Source of the DNA: Tumebacillus avium
Lineage (GTDB): Bacteria > Bacillota > Bacilli > Tumebacillales > Tumebacillaceae
Assembly: GCF_002162355.1 (NCBI RefSeq)
Contig: NZ_CP021434.1
Span: 1,458,501 to 1,522,500 of the forward strand
Length of the DNA stretch: 64,000 bases
Reading direction: 5' to 3'
The position numbers and the translations under genes were made by a program. Positions 28,721 to 37,555 of this stretch are shown in pieces; within the stretch, counting starts at the first letter, position 1, and every line of letters starts with the position of its first letter. The notes beneath the pieces are model-generated. The model saw only the letters and a list, made by a program, of their open reading frames with translations, searched no databases and was not told the DNA's origin.

Positions 28721-31700
28721 TCAGCGAATGCCCCCGAGGTCGAAAAAGTGATCGTGAATCCCGACATCCTGCACATCGAGCACATCCTGCCAGATGCCGG
28801 CAAGCTCTGTCTCCAGTTCGGTGGTCGGAGCGGCATAAGCAATCGTCGCCTCGCCCTGGCTGTCCGGCTCAGGCAGCGCTTTTTTATCGATCTTGCCGTT
28901 GTCGGTGAGCGGGATCTGCTCTAGGCGCAGGAAGTGCGCCGGGATCATATACTCCGGCAATTCCCGGGCCAGCTGTTCCTTGACCGCTGGGACAGACAGT
29001 TCACCGTCGGCAACAAAGTACGCGCACAAAAATTTGTTTTGTGCCGCATCGTCCTTTGCCAGCACGACCGCTTCCACGATGCCCGGCACGCGCAGCAGCT
29101 GTGCTTCGATCTCCCCAAGCTCCACACGGTAGGAGCGGATCTTCACCTGATGGTCGATGCGCTCGGAGAATTCCAAGCTGCCGTCTGGCAGCCAGCGTCC
29201 GCGGTCGCCTGTGCGATACAGGCGCACCTCGCCGTCTGCAAACGGGTCGCGGAGGAATGCAGCGTTCGTTTTTTCCGCGTTGTTCAGATAGCCGCGGCCC
29301 ACCGAGATGCCCGATGCGCAGATCTCGCCTTTGACACCGACCGGGCAGAGATTCAAGTCCTTGTCGAGAACATAGACGACCACATTTTGCACCGGCGTTC
29401 CGATCGACACCGGGTTGGTCGCCGGGTCTTGCTCCATGATGTAGTGGGTGAAGTCATCGGAGCACTCGGTCGCGCCGTACGAGTTGATCAGGCGGGTCTT
29501 GGGAAACAGCGAGAACCACTTGCTGACCAGCTGCGGCTTGAGCGCTTCGCCTGACGTGCCGAGCACCTGCAGGTGCGGCAAAGGGCGCAATTCGTTTTCC
29601 AGCGCGTCGGCGAGCAGGGCCAGATAGACCGGCACCACTTGCAGGACGGTGACTTCATCTGCGAGCAGGCGGGCGATAAACGCGTCCAGATCGAGCTGCA
29701 CCTCGTTCGAATACAGCACGGTGCGCCCGCCGGTGATCAGCGGAGCGAAAAACTGCCAGATCGACTGGTCAAAACAATGCGAAGCGACTTGCCCGACCGC
29801 GCTGTCTTCCCCAATCGCAAAGTCGGCGATCTTCGCCAGCATGTGATTGGTCATCCCGATGTGCTCGATCATCACGCCTTTGGGCTTCCCGGTGGAGCCT
29901 GAGGTGTAGATGACGTAACACAAGTCTTGCGGTTCGTTCAGGCAAGCCAGATTCCCGGTCGGATACCCGGCCAGCGTCCGGCTGTCCACAGCCAGCAACA
30001 GAGCTTTGCTCATGCTGCTGTCTCCTGCCGGCATCAGGTCTGCTCCCGTATACCGCCGCTTCTTCCGCACTCCGGCGACAGCGGGCAGCGGGTTGCGCTT
30101 GTTGATTCTAAGCAGCACATCATAGCGGAAGGAGGTCAACTCGTTTTCAATCACGCCCGTCTTGCGCGTGCTCTCGATCGAGATGATCTCCGGGAACCGC
30201 ACCTGCAGATCGCGGAACAGCTGCTCCGGGACGAACAGGTCCTCGTCCCAGTCCGTTTTGACTTTCGCGGCCGGATGCTGCTCTTTGTAGTCGCGCATCG
30301 ACGCGACCAGCTCCGCCTTCTTGGCGACATCCATCATGTCGTCCAGATAGATGATCCCTTCGTCACCGAGCAGCTCGATCGACTGGCGAATCACCTCTTC
30401 CAGATACAGCGTGTTCGGGAAAAAATGCACAACGGACGAAGAGATCACCGCATCAAAGCCGCGCTCCGGCACCTGCCCGATCTCGCGGGCGGCCAGCTCA
30501 TACAGCTCGACGTGCGCAAGTCCCGCCTCCTGCAGACGCGCCCGGTTTTTCTCGATGATCACCCCGGACAGGTCGGTCGCCACATACTGCCCGACTTGCG
30601 GCGCGATCTCGAACATCACCAGCCCATGCCCGCAGCCGATCTCCAGCACTCGCGCATCCGGCTTGAGGCAAGGGAGCAATTTCCGCTTGAAGTTGCCGAT
30701 ATATTCGCCCATCTCTTCCGGCGAAAACGGCTGGCCCGTATAACTGCTCGTCCAGCCGTAGTCATTGACGGCCGTCGTCGAAGTTTCGGCGACAAAGTTC
30801 CAGAGGTGTTTGAGATTCGCTTCTTTCCCTTCCGCCTCGTCCGCTTCCGCCTGATCGAGCTGGATCAGCAGCTGCAGCGTGTCCGACTCCCAGAGCAGCG
30901 CATCCCATTCATCGAAATGCCTGCTTTCGGTCAGCACCGTCCCGATCGCCGCCTCCTGCAGCAGGCGCTGCTTCTCACGCCTTGCAGCCAACTGATCGAT
31001 CTGCACCGCTGCCAGGCCAAGCCTGTCCAGCGCCGCTTCGGCGACCAACTGCTGACGGCGAGTGGTGAACGCGATGCCAACCGGCCCGTCCGGCAACTCC
31101 GTGCGCCCGCGCAGAAAGACCTCCAGCCGCTCCACGTCCTGCTCCACGCTCTGTGCGGCACGCTGCAGACGCTCATTGGCCTGCGCCAAGTCTCCATGCT
31201 CATCCAGATACAGAAGCGTGTGAATCTTCGTGCCTGCACAGATCGCCTCGATCAGTTCATGAGACAGTTCATACGACGAAGCGGTCAGCAGCACCGTGCT
31301 GCCGATCTCCTGAAAAATGCCGAGCAGCCGCTCGACCGGATAATGCACATCGAGCGGCACGTACGCTCCGCCCGCTTTGAACACGGCGAGCATCCCCGCC
31401 ACCAGCTCGGCCGACCGTTCGCCGAGGATCGGCACCAGCCCTTCCCGGCCGATGCCTGTTTCACGCAGGTACTTGGCCAGCTGATTGGCCCGCTCGTTTA
31501 ATGTCCGATACGTCCACGTCCGCTCCCCATCGACGATTGCGATCCGATCCGGCGTGCGCTCGGCCTGCTCCTCGATGCGCTGATGCACCAGCAGGTCACA
31601 GCTGAAATCAACGGCAGTCTGATTGAAATCCGCGACCAACTGCCGTCGCTCTTCCGCAGTCAGCATGGAAAGCTTTGCGACACTTTGCTCCGGCTGCTTG

Positions 31701-33001
31701 ATGATCGCTTCGATCAGGGAGATCAAATGCCCGGCCAGCCGGGAGATCGTCTCCTCCGCAAACAGCGCGGAATTGTAGCTGAGATAGACCTCCGGCTGTT
31801 CAAAGTCGTTGACGACCAGCACCATGTCGTAGTTGGTCTGCTCCAGCGTCGACTTAAACTTCACTTGCAGTGCGTTCTGCTCCTGATTCAGCCCCATGTC
31901 CAGCGGATAGTTCTGGATGACGACGATCGAATCAAACAGGCTCTCCTTGCGGTCTGCCGCGCTCCAGCCTTTGATGTCGACCAGCGGCGTGTGCTCATAC
32001 TCCTGATGATCGCGCAACTGCTGCCCGGTCTGGCGGAGCAGGTCGGCCACACTTTGTCCCGGCTTCTGCCCCAGGCGCAGCGGAATCGTGTTGATGAACA
32101 GTCCGACGATCTCCTCAATCCCTTTCAGATTGGCGGAGCGCCCGGAGACGGTGGTGCCAAACACCACGTCATCGGTGTTGTTATACTTCTGCAGCAAAAT
32201 GCCCCATGCCGTATGAAACAGCGTCGAAAGTGTAAGATTCTGCACGCGAACAAAGCGCTTGATCGCAGCTGTCAGCTCCTCAGACAGCGAGAAAAAGCGG
32301 TCAACCGTTTTGTGCGCAAGCGCATGGTGCCGGCGATCCGCAGGCAGCTCCGTCTTGGTCTCAAATCCGCGCAGACAGCTCTGCCAGTAGTTTTGCTGCA
32401 CGCCTTTGTCCTGCTGGAGCTGCCACTTGATCCACTCTTTGTATTTCGTCTTCTGCAGGCGGACCGGAACTTTTCCTTCATTTTTTAACAAATAGTTATA
32501 CTTATCAGAAAACTCTCGCAACAAAATGCCATTGCTCCATCCGTCATAGAGAATATGATGACTGGAGATGATCAGTTCGCATTGAGTCGCACTCAGACGG
32601 CACAGTGTGATCCGAAACGGCGACGAGGTCAGATCCAAGTGTTCAGCCGCGTCGTTCGCCGCCGCTTCGTCCAGCTTTTCCTGACGCTCCGCAGCGGCCG
32701 CCTCTGTGAAATCATAGTACCGAATCGGAACGGCGTGCTGTTTCAACACGATCTGCAGCGGCTTCTCTACGTTTTCAAAGCGAAAGACGGTGCGCAGCAG
32801 CTCATTTTGCGCGACGACTTCCTGCCAGGCTTGTTCAAACGCCTGCTTGTCAAGCTCCCCCGTCACGGCAAGGCGGATCTGTTGAAAATACTCTTGGCTG
32901 TCCGGATCGCTCAGATAGTGAAAAAGCATCCCTTCCTGCACCGGCGTCAACGGCCAAATATCCTCTACATTTTGCTTGTCCAATTTCCCTGCGTTGCTCA
33001 T
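28721..33001 (-). CDS. NRPS N-terminal part of the frameshifted subunit: C-A[methyltransferase]-PCP
   Basis: I place the start at the ATG at 33001, which has AGGTGG 8 nt upstream; a GTG at 33013 overlaps that site. It is the first gene of the operon. Residues (from 33001): C domain 13-455 with LTPVQEGMLFHYL and HHILYDGW, DCL-like; adenylation N-core about 470-600 (VFKAGGAYVPLD); an insertion of about 420 residues holding a SAM methyltransferase (VLEIGCGHG at 785-793); then the A3 motif YTSGSTGKPKG at 1032-1042 and the rest of the A domain. The insertion falls between A2 and A3, so this is an interrupted A domain that probably methylates its own amino acid. The hand-read code DQWQGSSDDK is unassigned. 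The frame ends at TGA (28721) inside PCP1, just before the serine, because of a frameshift. Confidence 0.88.
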   Translation of the reverse strand: MSNAGKLDKQNVEDIWPLTPVQEGMLFHYLSDPDSQEYFQQIRLAVTGELDKQAFEQAWQEVVAQNELLRTVFRFENVEKPLQIVLKQHAVPIRYYDFTEAAAAERQEKLDEAAANDAAEHLDLTSSPFRITLCRLSATQCELIISSHHILYDGWSNGILLREFSDKYNYLLKNEGKVPVRLQKTKYKEWIKWQLQQDKGVQQNYWQSCLRGFETKTELPADRRHHALAHKTVDRFFSLSEELTAAIKRFVRVQNLTLSTLFHTAWGILLQKYNNTDDVVFGTTVSGRSANLKGIEEIVGLFINTIPLRLGQKPGQSVADLLRQTGQQLRDHQEYEHTPLVDIKGWSAADRKESLFDSIVVIQNYPLDMGLNQEQNALQVKFKSTLEQTNYDMVLVVNDFEQPEVYLSYNSALFAEETISRLAGHLISLIEAIIKQPEQSVAKLSMLTAEERRQLVADFNQTAVDFSCDLLVHQRIEEQAERTPDRIAIVDGERTWTYRTLNERANQLAKYLRETGIGREGLVPILGERSAELVAGMLAVFKAGGAYVPLDVHYPVERLLGIFQEIGSTVLLTASSYELSHELIEAICAGTKIHTLLYLDEHGDLAQANERLQRAAQSVEQDVERLEVFLRGRTELPDGPVGIAFTTRRQQLVAEAALDRLGLAAVQIDQLAARREKQRLLQEAAIGTVLTESRHFDEWDALLWESDTLQLLIQLDQAEADEAEGKEANLKHLWNFVAETSTTAVNDYGWTSSYTGQPFSPEEMGEYIGNFKRKLLPCLKPDARVLEIGCGHGLVMFEIAPQVGQYVATDLSGVIIEKNRARLQEAGLAHVELYELAAREIGQVPERGFDAVISSSVVHFFPNTLYLEEVIRQSIELLGDEGIIYLDDMMDVAKKAELVASMRDYKEQHPAAKVKTDWDEDLFVPEQLFRDLQVRFPEIISIESTRKTGVIENELTSFRYDVLLRINKRNPLPAVAGVRKKRRYTGADLMPAGDSSMSKALLLAVDSRTLAGYPTGNLACLNEPQDLCYVIYTSGSTGKPKGVMIEHIGMTNHMLAKIADFAIGEDSAVGQVASHCFDQSIWQFFAPLITGGRTVLYSNEVQLDLDAFIARLLADEVTVLQVVPVYLALLADALENELRPLPHLQVLGTSGEALKPQLVSKWFSLFPKTRLINSYGATECSDDFTHYIMEQDPATNPVSIGTPVQNVVVYVLDKDLNLCPVGVKGEICASGISVGRGYLNNAEKTNAAFLRDPFADGEVRLYRTGDRGRWLPDGSLEFSERIDHQVKIRSYRVELGEIEAQLLRVPGIVEAVVLAKDDAAQNKFLCAYFVADGELSVPAVKEQLARELPEYMIPAHFLRLEQIPLTDNGKIDKKALPEPDSQGEATIAYAAPTTELETELAGIWQDVLDVQDVGIHDHFFDLGGIR
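28731..28735 (-). other. Probable 1-nt deletion in a G run, splitting an NRPS gene inside PCP1
   Basis: On the minus strand the sequence reads GACCTCGGGGGCATTCGCTG. As it stands this gives DLGGIR-stop. One extra G (six instead of five) gives DLGGHSL followed by KATMLIGRL, the exact carrier-protein consensus seen in the other modules of this cluster. The two frames abut with no gap. Either this is a homopolymer sequencing or assembly error, or the synthetase is truly broken (or read through by slippage). Confidence 0.9.
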
Positions 33002-33075
33002 CTGCGCTTCCACCTCGCTGGAATGTTAGTAATTGAAACATTTTAATTTAACGAAATTGTCACTCTCCTCACCCC

Positions 33076-33104
33076 ATGCTAAAGGAACCCTTTTCTGCTG
33101 TCAA
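33076..33104 (-). promoter_or_regulatory. Sigma-A-type promoter of the NRPS operon
   Basis: On the minus strand a perfect -35 TTGACA (33104-33099), 17 nt spacer and -10 TAGCAT (33081-33076). Transcription would begin near 33069, leaving a leader of about 65 nt before the ATG at 33001. No upstream gene can read in because a terminator lies at 33141-33167. Confidence 0.65.
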
Positions 33105-33140
33105 ACGGCCGTCCATTTCGAATTCTTGAAAAAAACAGTA

Positions 33141-33167
33141 AAAAAACGCCCCTGCAGACAGGAGCGT
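33141..33167 (-). terminator. Intrinsic terminator of the flavin monooxygenase gene
   Basis: ACGCYCCTG-type stem (9 bp, one mismatch, loop of 4) followed on the minus strand by six T. It lies 40 bp past the stop at 33207 and separates that gene from the NRPS promoter. Confidence 0.7.
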
Positions 33168-33206
33168 CTTGTATATTCTTGAATTCCAATGAATAATTCC
33201 TTACAG

Positions 33207-34433
33207 TCAATTTCCTGCAGGCAACAAGGTCTGCAGCACCGCGCCGAGGTCTTCCTGCTCCGCCGTGTAATTGAAGAAGCCGAGGAACTTCTCCGTCGCC
33301 AGGGGCGAGGAAGCGATCAGCTGAAACGCGCCGAGGTCCTGTTCGGTGAGCGGCGCGACTTGCGTGACGGTGACCGCTTGATGATAGCGGGCCATAAATT
33401 CATTTTCGATCCGCGTCTGGTACTGCTCCGCCATCATCTGCCAGCTCTGCTCCCAGTCTTTTGTTCCTGCCAGCAGTTCACTGAGCATCCGCGCGCCGAA
33501 GATCGCGTCATGCATGCCTTGCCCGACGCCCGGGTCTTTGAAGCAGATCGCGTCGCCGACCAGCGCCCAGCCTTGGCCCATGCCTTCGTACCAGTAATTT
33601 TCATAGGAGTACAAGCCGCGCAGCGGTTCTTCCATCACCGCATCGGCGATCCGCTCGGACGGACGCGGGAAGTATACCTTATAGTAGTCGCGAATCGCCT
33701 GCTCCGGCTCGCGCTTGAAGCGCTCGATCCACCCCGTCTCACACAGCGGCACCTGCATCACCACGCAGACCTGCTGGTTGCTGGTCGGGAACAGATAGGC
33801 GCGGTGAATCTCGCGGGTGTACAGCTCGAACTGCACCTCGTCGCTCATCTGCTCCACATTGGAAAAGTAAGCATAGAGGCTGGCGTACTGCGATGGGGTC
33901 GAAGTTTTCTTGACCGCCCCCGCCGCTTTGCGGACGATCGAATTGCGCCCGTCCGCGCCGATGACGATGCGCGCGCGATACTCAGTCACGTTGCCTTCCC
34001 GATCCTGCCCGCGCACGCCAACCACCGTGTCGCCTTCGCGGAGCAAATCGGTCACGCGAAACCCTTCCACCGCCGTCACGCCGGGCTGTTCGCAGGCGAA
34101 GTCGAGCAGCACTTTATCAAAATGGGTGCGGCGGAAACAATAAGAATCTGCTTCCTCGCCATAGACCGGCATCTGCCCTTCGATCACCGCATCGTTAAAC
34201 TGCGCCCGCGTCCGCCCGATCGGCGGCGCATCATCGGTCAGCAGCCGCTCCATCACGCCGAGATCGCGCAAAGTCTCCACCGTATTATTAAAGATCGTAT
34301 GTGTTGAAATCACATCGCTCGGAAAAAACGACCGGTCCACGAGCAGCACCTGCAGCCCGGATTTGCCCAAATAAGCGGCCAGCGTCGCCCCGGCATTGCG
34401 TGCCCCCACGACAATTGCGTCATACGTTTTCAA
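33207..34433 (-). CDS. FAD-dependent monooxygenase (PHBH-type fold)
   Basis: 408 aa if translation begins at TTG 34433, which sits 5-6 nt after GGGGAGGGG; a longer TTG at 34457 overlaps that ribosome binding site. The N-terminal FAD fold is clear (YDAIVVGARNAGA), with a mid-protein VIGADGRNS motif (the DG fingerprint) and GDAICFKDPGVGQG near residue 290 for the flavin ribityl contact. The family includes aromatic hydroxylases, halogenases and geranylgeranyl-reductase-like enzymes; I see no clear halogenase WxWxIP motif. It has its own promoter and terminator, directly upstream of and codirectional with the NRPS operon, so it may oxidise a precursor or the peptide, but it is not cotranscribed with it. 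Confidence 0.85.
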   Translation of the reverse strand: MKTYDAIVVGARNAGATLAAYLGKSGLQVLLVDRSFFPSDVISTHTIFNNTVETLRDLGVMERLLTDDAPPIGRTRAQFNDAVIEGQMPVYGEEADSYCFRRTHFDKVLLDFACEQPGVTAVEGFRVTDLLREGDTVVGVRGQDREGNVTEYRARIVIGADGRNSIVRKAAGAVKKTSTPSQYASLYAYFSNVEQMSDEVQFELYTREIHRAYLFPTSNQQVCVVMQVPLCETGWIERFKREPEQAIRDYYKVYFPRPSERIADAVMEEPLRGLYSYENYWYEGMGQGWALVGDAICFKDPGVGQGMHDAIFGARMLSELLAGTKDWEQSWQMMAEQYQTRIENEFMARYHQAVTVTQVAPLTEQDLGAFQLIASSPLATEKFLGFFNYTAEQEDLGAVLQTLLPAGN

Positions 34434-34474
34434 AATGACCCCTCCCCAAAGTTCCAAAAAATGTCTATAGTATG

Positions 34475-34503
34475 ATTATACTTGGAATGTTGCGGTGATT
34501 CAA
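34475..34503 (-). promoter_or_regulatory. Promoter of the flavin monooxygenase gene
   Basis: Minus strand TTGAAT (34503-34498), 17 nt, perfect TATAAT (34480-34475). It sits in the divergent region shared with the methyltransferase gene at 34549. Confidence 0.6.
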
Positions 34504-34548
34504 AGGAAAATAAATCACTTTTTATGTATACACAAATGGAGGTTGCTT

Positions 34549-35313
34549 ATGTCAGTTCAAGCCGGATCTTTTGAAGACTTTGTCAGTGACTACGAAACCA
34601 AGATGAGCGAGCCGTGGGCGCTGATGCTCTATGACATTCTGTACGCGCAGCTCGGCGGCCTGCTCGATGCCGATGCGAAAACAGCGCTGGTCGTCGGCAG
34701 CGGCCTCGGCACGTTTGACCGCTGGCTGGCCGGACGCGGCCTTGAGGTGACAGGAACGGATGTCGCCCCGGCGATGGTCGAATACGCACAGCGACAAGCG
34801 GAGCAGGCCGGGCTCTCGATCTCCTACCGCGTCACCGACGTGCTGACCGGCACGATGGAGCAGACGTATGACCTCGTCGTCTGCCACAACGTGCTGGAGT
34901 ATGTGGCCATGCCCGATTTTGCCGTGGCCAATCTGGCGTCGTGGCTGAAGCCGGGCGGGATGCTCTCGCTGGTGCTGCACAACCCGGTCAGCAAAGCGCT
35001 GAAGGCGGCGGTAACCGCTCAAGATCCCTTGAAAGCGCTGGAACTGCTCGACAAGCGCGAGTTCCATTTTGACATGATGAATGCCACCGCCCGCAACTAC
35101 ACGCTGGCCGAAGCGGCGAACTGGCTGCAGCTCTGCGGATTTGACGTCATCGAGCACTACGGAGTGCGCACCGTGTACGACCTGATCCCCAACGAGCCGA
35201 AATTTGACCCGGAGTGGCACCAAAAAGCTTTGCAGATGGAGCTGGTACTGGGCACTCGTTCGCCGTATAAAGAGATCGGGATGTTCCACCACCTCATCGC
35301 CCGCAAGCGATAG
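34549..35313 (+). CDS. Class I SAM methyltransferase, CmoM/SmtA-like
   Basis: 254 aa. The ATG at 34549 follows GGAGG with 7 nt spacing; an upstream in-frame start is unsupported. Motif I is LVVGSGLGTFDRWLA and the post-I acidic residue lies in VTGTDVAP. The openings SDYETKMSEPW and DLVVCHNVLEYV, then LKPGGMLSLVLHNP, strongly recall the CmoM/SmtA family, whose Escherichia coli member methylates 5-carboxymethoxyuridine in tRNA. It could therefore be a housekeeping tRNA enzyme, but its position divergent from the flavin monooxygenase and beside the NRPS operon also allows a tailoring role. A strong bidirectional terminator follows immediately. Confidence 0.82.
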   Translation: MSVQAGSFEDFVSDYETKMSEPWALMLYDILYAQLGGLLDADAKTALVVGSGLGTFDRWLAGRGLEVTGTDVAPAMVEYAQRQAEQAGLSISYRVTDVLTGTMEQTYDLVVCHNVLEYVAMPDFAVANLASWLKPGGMLSLVLHNPVSKALKAAVTAQDPLKALELLDKREFHFDMMNATARNYTLAEAANWLQLCGFDVIEHYGVRTVYDLIPNEPKFDPEWHQKALQMELVLGTRSPYKEIGMFHHLIARKR

Positions 35314-35342
35314 AAAAAGCCTCCCCGAGCGGGAGGCTTTTT
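35314..35342. terminator. Bidirectional terminator
   Basis: Perfect 12-bp stem (AAAAAGCCTCCC and its complement) with a CGAGC loop. It gives a U tract in both directions, ending the methyltransferase gene (+) and the ABC permease gene (-). Confidence 0.9.
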
Positions 35343-35343
35343 G

Positions 35344-36228
35344 CTATCTGAAAAACCACAGGAACACGCAGATCACAAACAGAGCGATCAACGGCAGCGT
35401 CAAGCGTTTGTAGACGAGAAACCGCCCATGGTTCTCAAACGGATTGCGCTGGAACAACTTAACCGACAAGAACCAGCAGAGGAGCGAAAAGACCAACAGC
35501 CCAAGGAAGATCAGATATGGCTGACCGCTGCCGACCGGGTCCATGATCGACGGCATGTAGTTGAGGATGGAGAGATAATCCAGCCACGACCTTTCATACG
35601 GGTAATCTGACATGATCTCATTGTTTAACACGCCGATGAAGGCATGCCAGCCAAACGTCGCCGTCAGCCCCAGCATCCCCGCCGCCAGCCGGTTGCCTGC
35701 AATCGTCGACATCAGGAAACTGACGCTGTACAGAGCCAGCAGTACGCCTGCAAACTGCATGCCCCACTCCACCGCATCGGCCGCCACATACCGCACATCG
35801 CCAAACAGCAGGATCCAGCACAGCAGCGCCAGCACGTTCAGCGCGACCGTGACCAGCAGGAACAGTGCGCCAACCGCGTATTTGGAAGTCAAGATCTCCC
35901 GGCGGCTGACCGGAAGCGCGGCGAGGAACTCCAGCGTGTTTGTGACGCGGTCATTGGTCAGCATCATCGCGCCGACGCCGATGGCGATAAAGACGGAGAA
36001 GATGCTGCTGAACGGTTCGCCGCCGTCCATCATATGATACGCATCCCGCAGCCAGGTCAGCTGCGTCCAGTCCAGCTCATTATACGGCGTCGGCAGCGTC
36101 AGCCAGAAAACCAGCGGGCCGAAGATCGCCGGAATGCTGATCACGCAGAAATAGATGAGGAACATAAAGCGGTGGTCCCGCCACTCTTTGTTGAGCAATG
36201 TCTTATTCAAGCTGAAACGCTGCATCAT
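35344..36228 (-). CDS. ABC-2 type transporter permease of a YtrA-regulated cassette
   Basis: 294 aa, polytopic, about six hydrophobic segments (for example FLIYFCVISIPAIFGPLVFWL near the N-terminus). The start chosen is the ATG at 36228, nine nt from AAGGAGG; the ATG at 36234 is too close to it. The gene overlaps the end of the ATPase gene by about 26 nt, so the two are coupled. With the ATPase and the GntR repressor it forms a three-gene unit of the kind found as ytr-type operons in Bacillota, often induced by cell-envelope stress or antibiotics. Substrate unknown; next to an NRPS cluster, immunity or export of the product is possible but unproven. Confidence 0.85.
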   Translation of the reverse strand: MMQRFSLNKTLLNKEWRDHRFMFLIYFCVISIPAIFGPLVFWLTLPTPYNELDWTQLTWLRDAYHMMDGGEPFSSIFSVFIAIGVGAMMLTNDRVTNTLEFLAALPVSRREILTSKYAVGALFLLVTVALNVLALLCWILLFGDVRYVAADAVEWGMQFAGVLLALYSVSFLMSTIAGNRLAAGMLGLTATFGWHAFIGVLNNEIMSDYPYERSWLDYLSILNYMPSIMDPVGSGQPYLIFLGLLVFSLLCWFLSVKLFQRNPFENHGRFLVYKRLTLPLIALFVICVFLWFFR

Positions 36229-37123
36229 GCGCATAGCCCTCCTTCCCCATCATCTGGATGAAGATCTCTTCCAGCGACAGATCGACCGTCTCGACAAAAG
36301 CGGGCCGGTGCGCTTCGATCAGGCTCATCACCTCGGCCGCATGGTCCTGCACGACGATCGTCGACACCTTGCCCTGCTCCTGCACACTCAGCACGCCGGG
36401 CGCTTGACGAATCGCATCGGGCAGTCCTTCGGAAAACACCGCCTGGATCTTGCGCGTGTTTGCTTTCAGCTCATCGAGCGAGCGCGTGAAGAGCAGCTTC
36501 CCTTTCATCAGCACCGCGACATGATCGGCCATCTGCTCCAGATCGTGCAGGTTGTGCGTGGAGAAAAAGACGGTCGTGTCGCCGCTCGCCGCCACTTGCA
36601 GCACGAGCTGTTTGAAGTGGTGCTTCATCACCGGATCGAGCCCGCTTGTCGGCTCATCGAGCAGCAGGAGCTTGGGGCGCATCGCGACGGAGATGACGAG
36701 GGCGAGCTGTGTTTTCATGCCTTTGGACAGACTTCGCACCCGTTTCTCCGGCGCGATCTTGAACACGTCGAGCAGGTCGCGGCACCGCTTGTCATCCCAG
36801 TTCGGATACAGCTTGGCGCAAAAGGCGAGCAGTTCGCTCACTTTATAGTGCGGGAAGAAGTTCTGATAGTCGGCCACATAGCCGACGTCTTTGCGCCAGT
36901 CGCCGGACAGTTCGGTGATGCTGCGCCCAAGCACTTCACCTCCGCCCGCTGTCGGCTGCAGCAGTCCAAGCAGCAGGCGGATCAGTGTGCTTTTGCCCGC
37001 TCCGTTTGGGCCCATCAGGCCAAAGACGCTGCCGTGCGGGACAGCGAGGTTCAAGCGGTCGAGCGCCCGCTCGCCGTCAAATCGTTTCGTCAATTCATGC
37101 GTTTGAATCGCATATCCGCTCAT
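36203..37123 (-). CDS. ABC transporter ATP-binding protein (YtrB-like)
   Basis: 306 aa. The ATG at 37123 overlaps the stop of the GntR gene as ATGA and has GGAGGGAG 6 nt upstream; a longer form would lie inside the GntR gene. Walker A is GPNGAGKST, the signature is LSKGMKTQL, Walker B is LLLLDEPTSGLDP and the H-loop His is in FFSTHNL. The C-terminal 90 residues form the usual extension of drug- and lantibiotic-type exporters. It energises the adjacent permease. Confidence 0.92.
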   Translation of the reverse strand: MSGYAIQTHELTKRFDGERALDRLNLAVPHGSVFGLMGPNGAGKSTLIRLLLGLLQPTAGGGEVLGRSITELSGDWRKDVGYVADYQNFFPHYKVSELLAFCAKLYPNWDDKRCRDLLDVFKIAPEKRVRSLSKGMKTQLALVISVAMRPKLLLLDEPTSGLDPVMKHHFKQLVLQVAASGDTTVFFSTHNLHDLEQMADHVAVLMKGKLLFTRSLDELKANTRKIQAVFSEGLPDAIRQAPGVLSVQEQGKVSTIVVQDHAAEVMSLIEAHRPAFVETVDLSLEEIFIQMMGKEGYAHDAAFQLE

Positions 37124-37518
37124 GTCTGCTCCCTCCGTTCCCGGTACCATTCCCGGACCGACTCCTCCAGGATCTCCAAGAGTTCCTCTTCTTCCAGCTG
37201 CAAGTAATGCGCTTCGACGAGCATGCGTTCCAGCATCCCTTTGATCACCTGCTTGCGCTCCTCTCTTGATAACGTCATACGCTGTTCCGCCACGAATGTT
37301 CCCCGGCCGCGCAAGGTCTCGATGATCCCTTCGCGCTCCAGTTCCTGATACGCTTTGGCGATCGTGTTGTGGTTGATCGTGATCTGGCCGGCCAGTTCCC
37401 TGACCGACGGGAGCTTCTCCCCCGGCGTCAGCGTCCCTTTGGCCACCGCCCCTTTGACCCCTTCGATCAGCTGCTGATAGATCGGCATGCTCGATCGCGG
37501 GTCGATGTTAAACCACAT
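37120..37518 (-). CDS. GntR-family repressor, YtrA subfamily
   Basis: 132 aa, ATG after AAGGAGGAG with 6 nt spacing. The N-terminal winged helix starts FNIDPRSSMPIYQQL and contains the recognition region SVRELAGQITINHNTI; the C-terminal part is a short helical dimerisation region of about 60 residues, typical of YtrA-type regulators that lack an effector-binding domain of their own. It is the first gene of the operon with the ABC ATPase and permease. A 23-bp palindrome overlapping the putative promoter (37556-37578) is the likely operator, so autorepression is expected. Confidence 0.92.
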   Translation of the reverse strand: MWFNIDPRSSMPIYQQLIEGVKGAVAKGTLTPGEKLPSVRELAGQITINHNTIAKAYQELEREGIIETLRGRGTFVAEQRMTLSREERKQVIKGMLERMLVEAHYLQLEEEELLEILEESVREWYRERREQT

Positions 37519-37555
37519 AGGGCTCCTCCTTCCTGCTCTGTACCGTGTGTCATAC

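Noticed and set aside
1767..33001. Long repeats among the NRPS modules as mobile or recombination repeats.
   Set aside because: The similarity follows the conserved A, C and PCP core motifs and is explained by homologous domains.
33207..34433. The flavoprotein as an NRPS-associated halogenase.
   Set aside because: The typical WxWxIP halogenase motif was not found; only general class A flavoprotein motifs are present.
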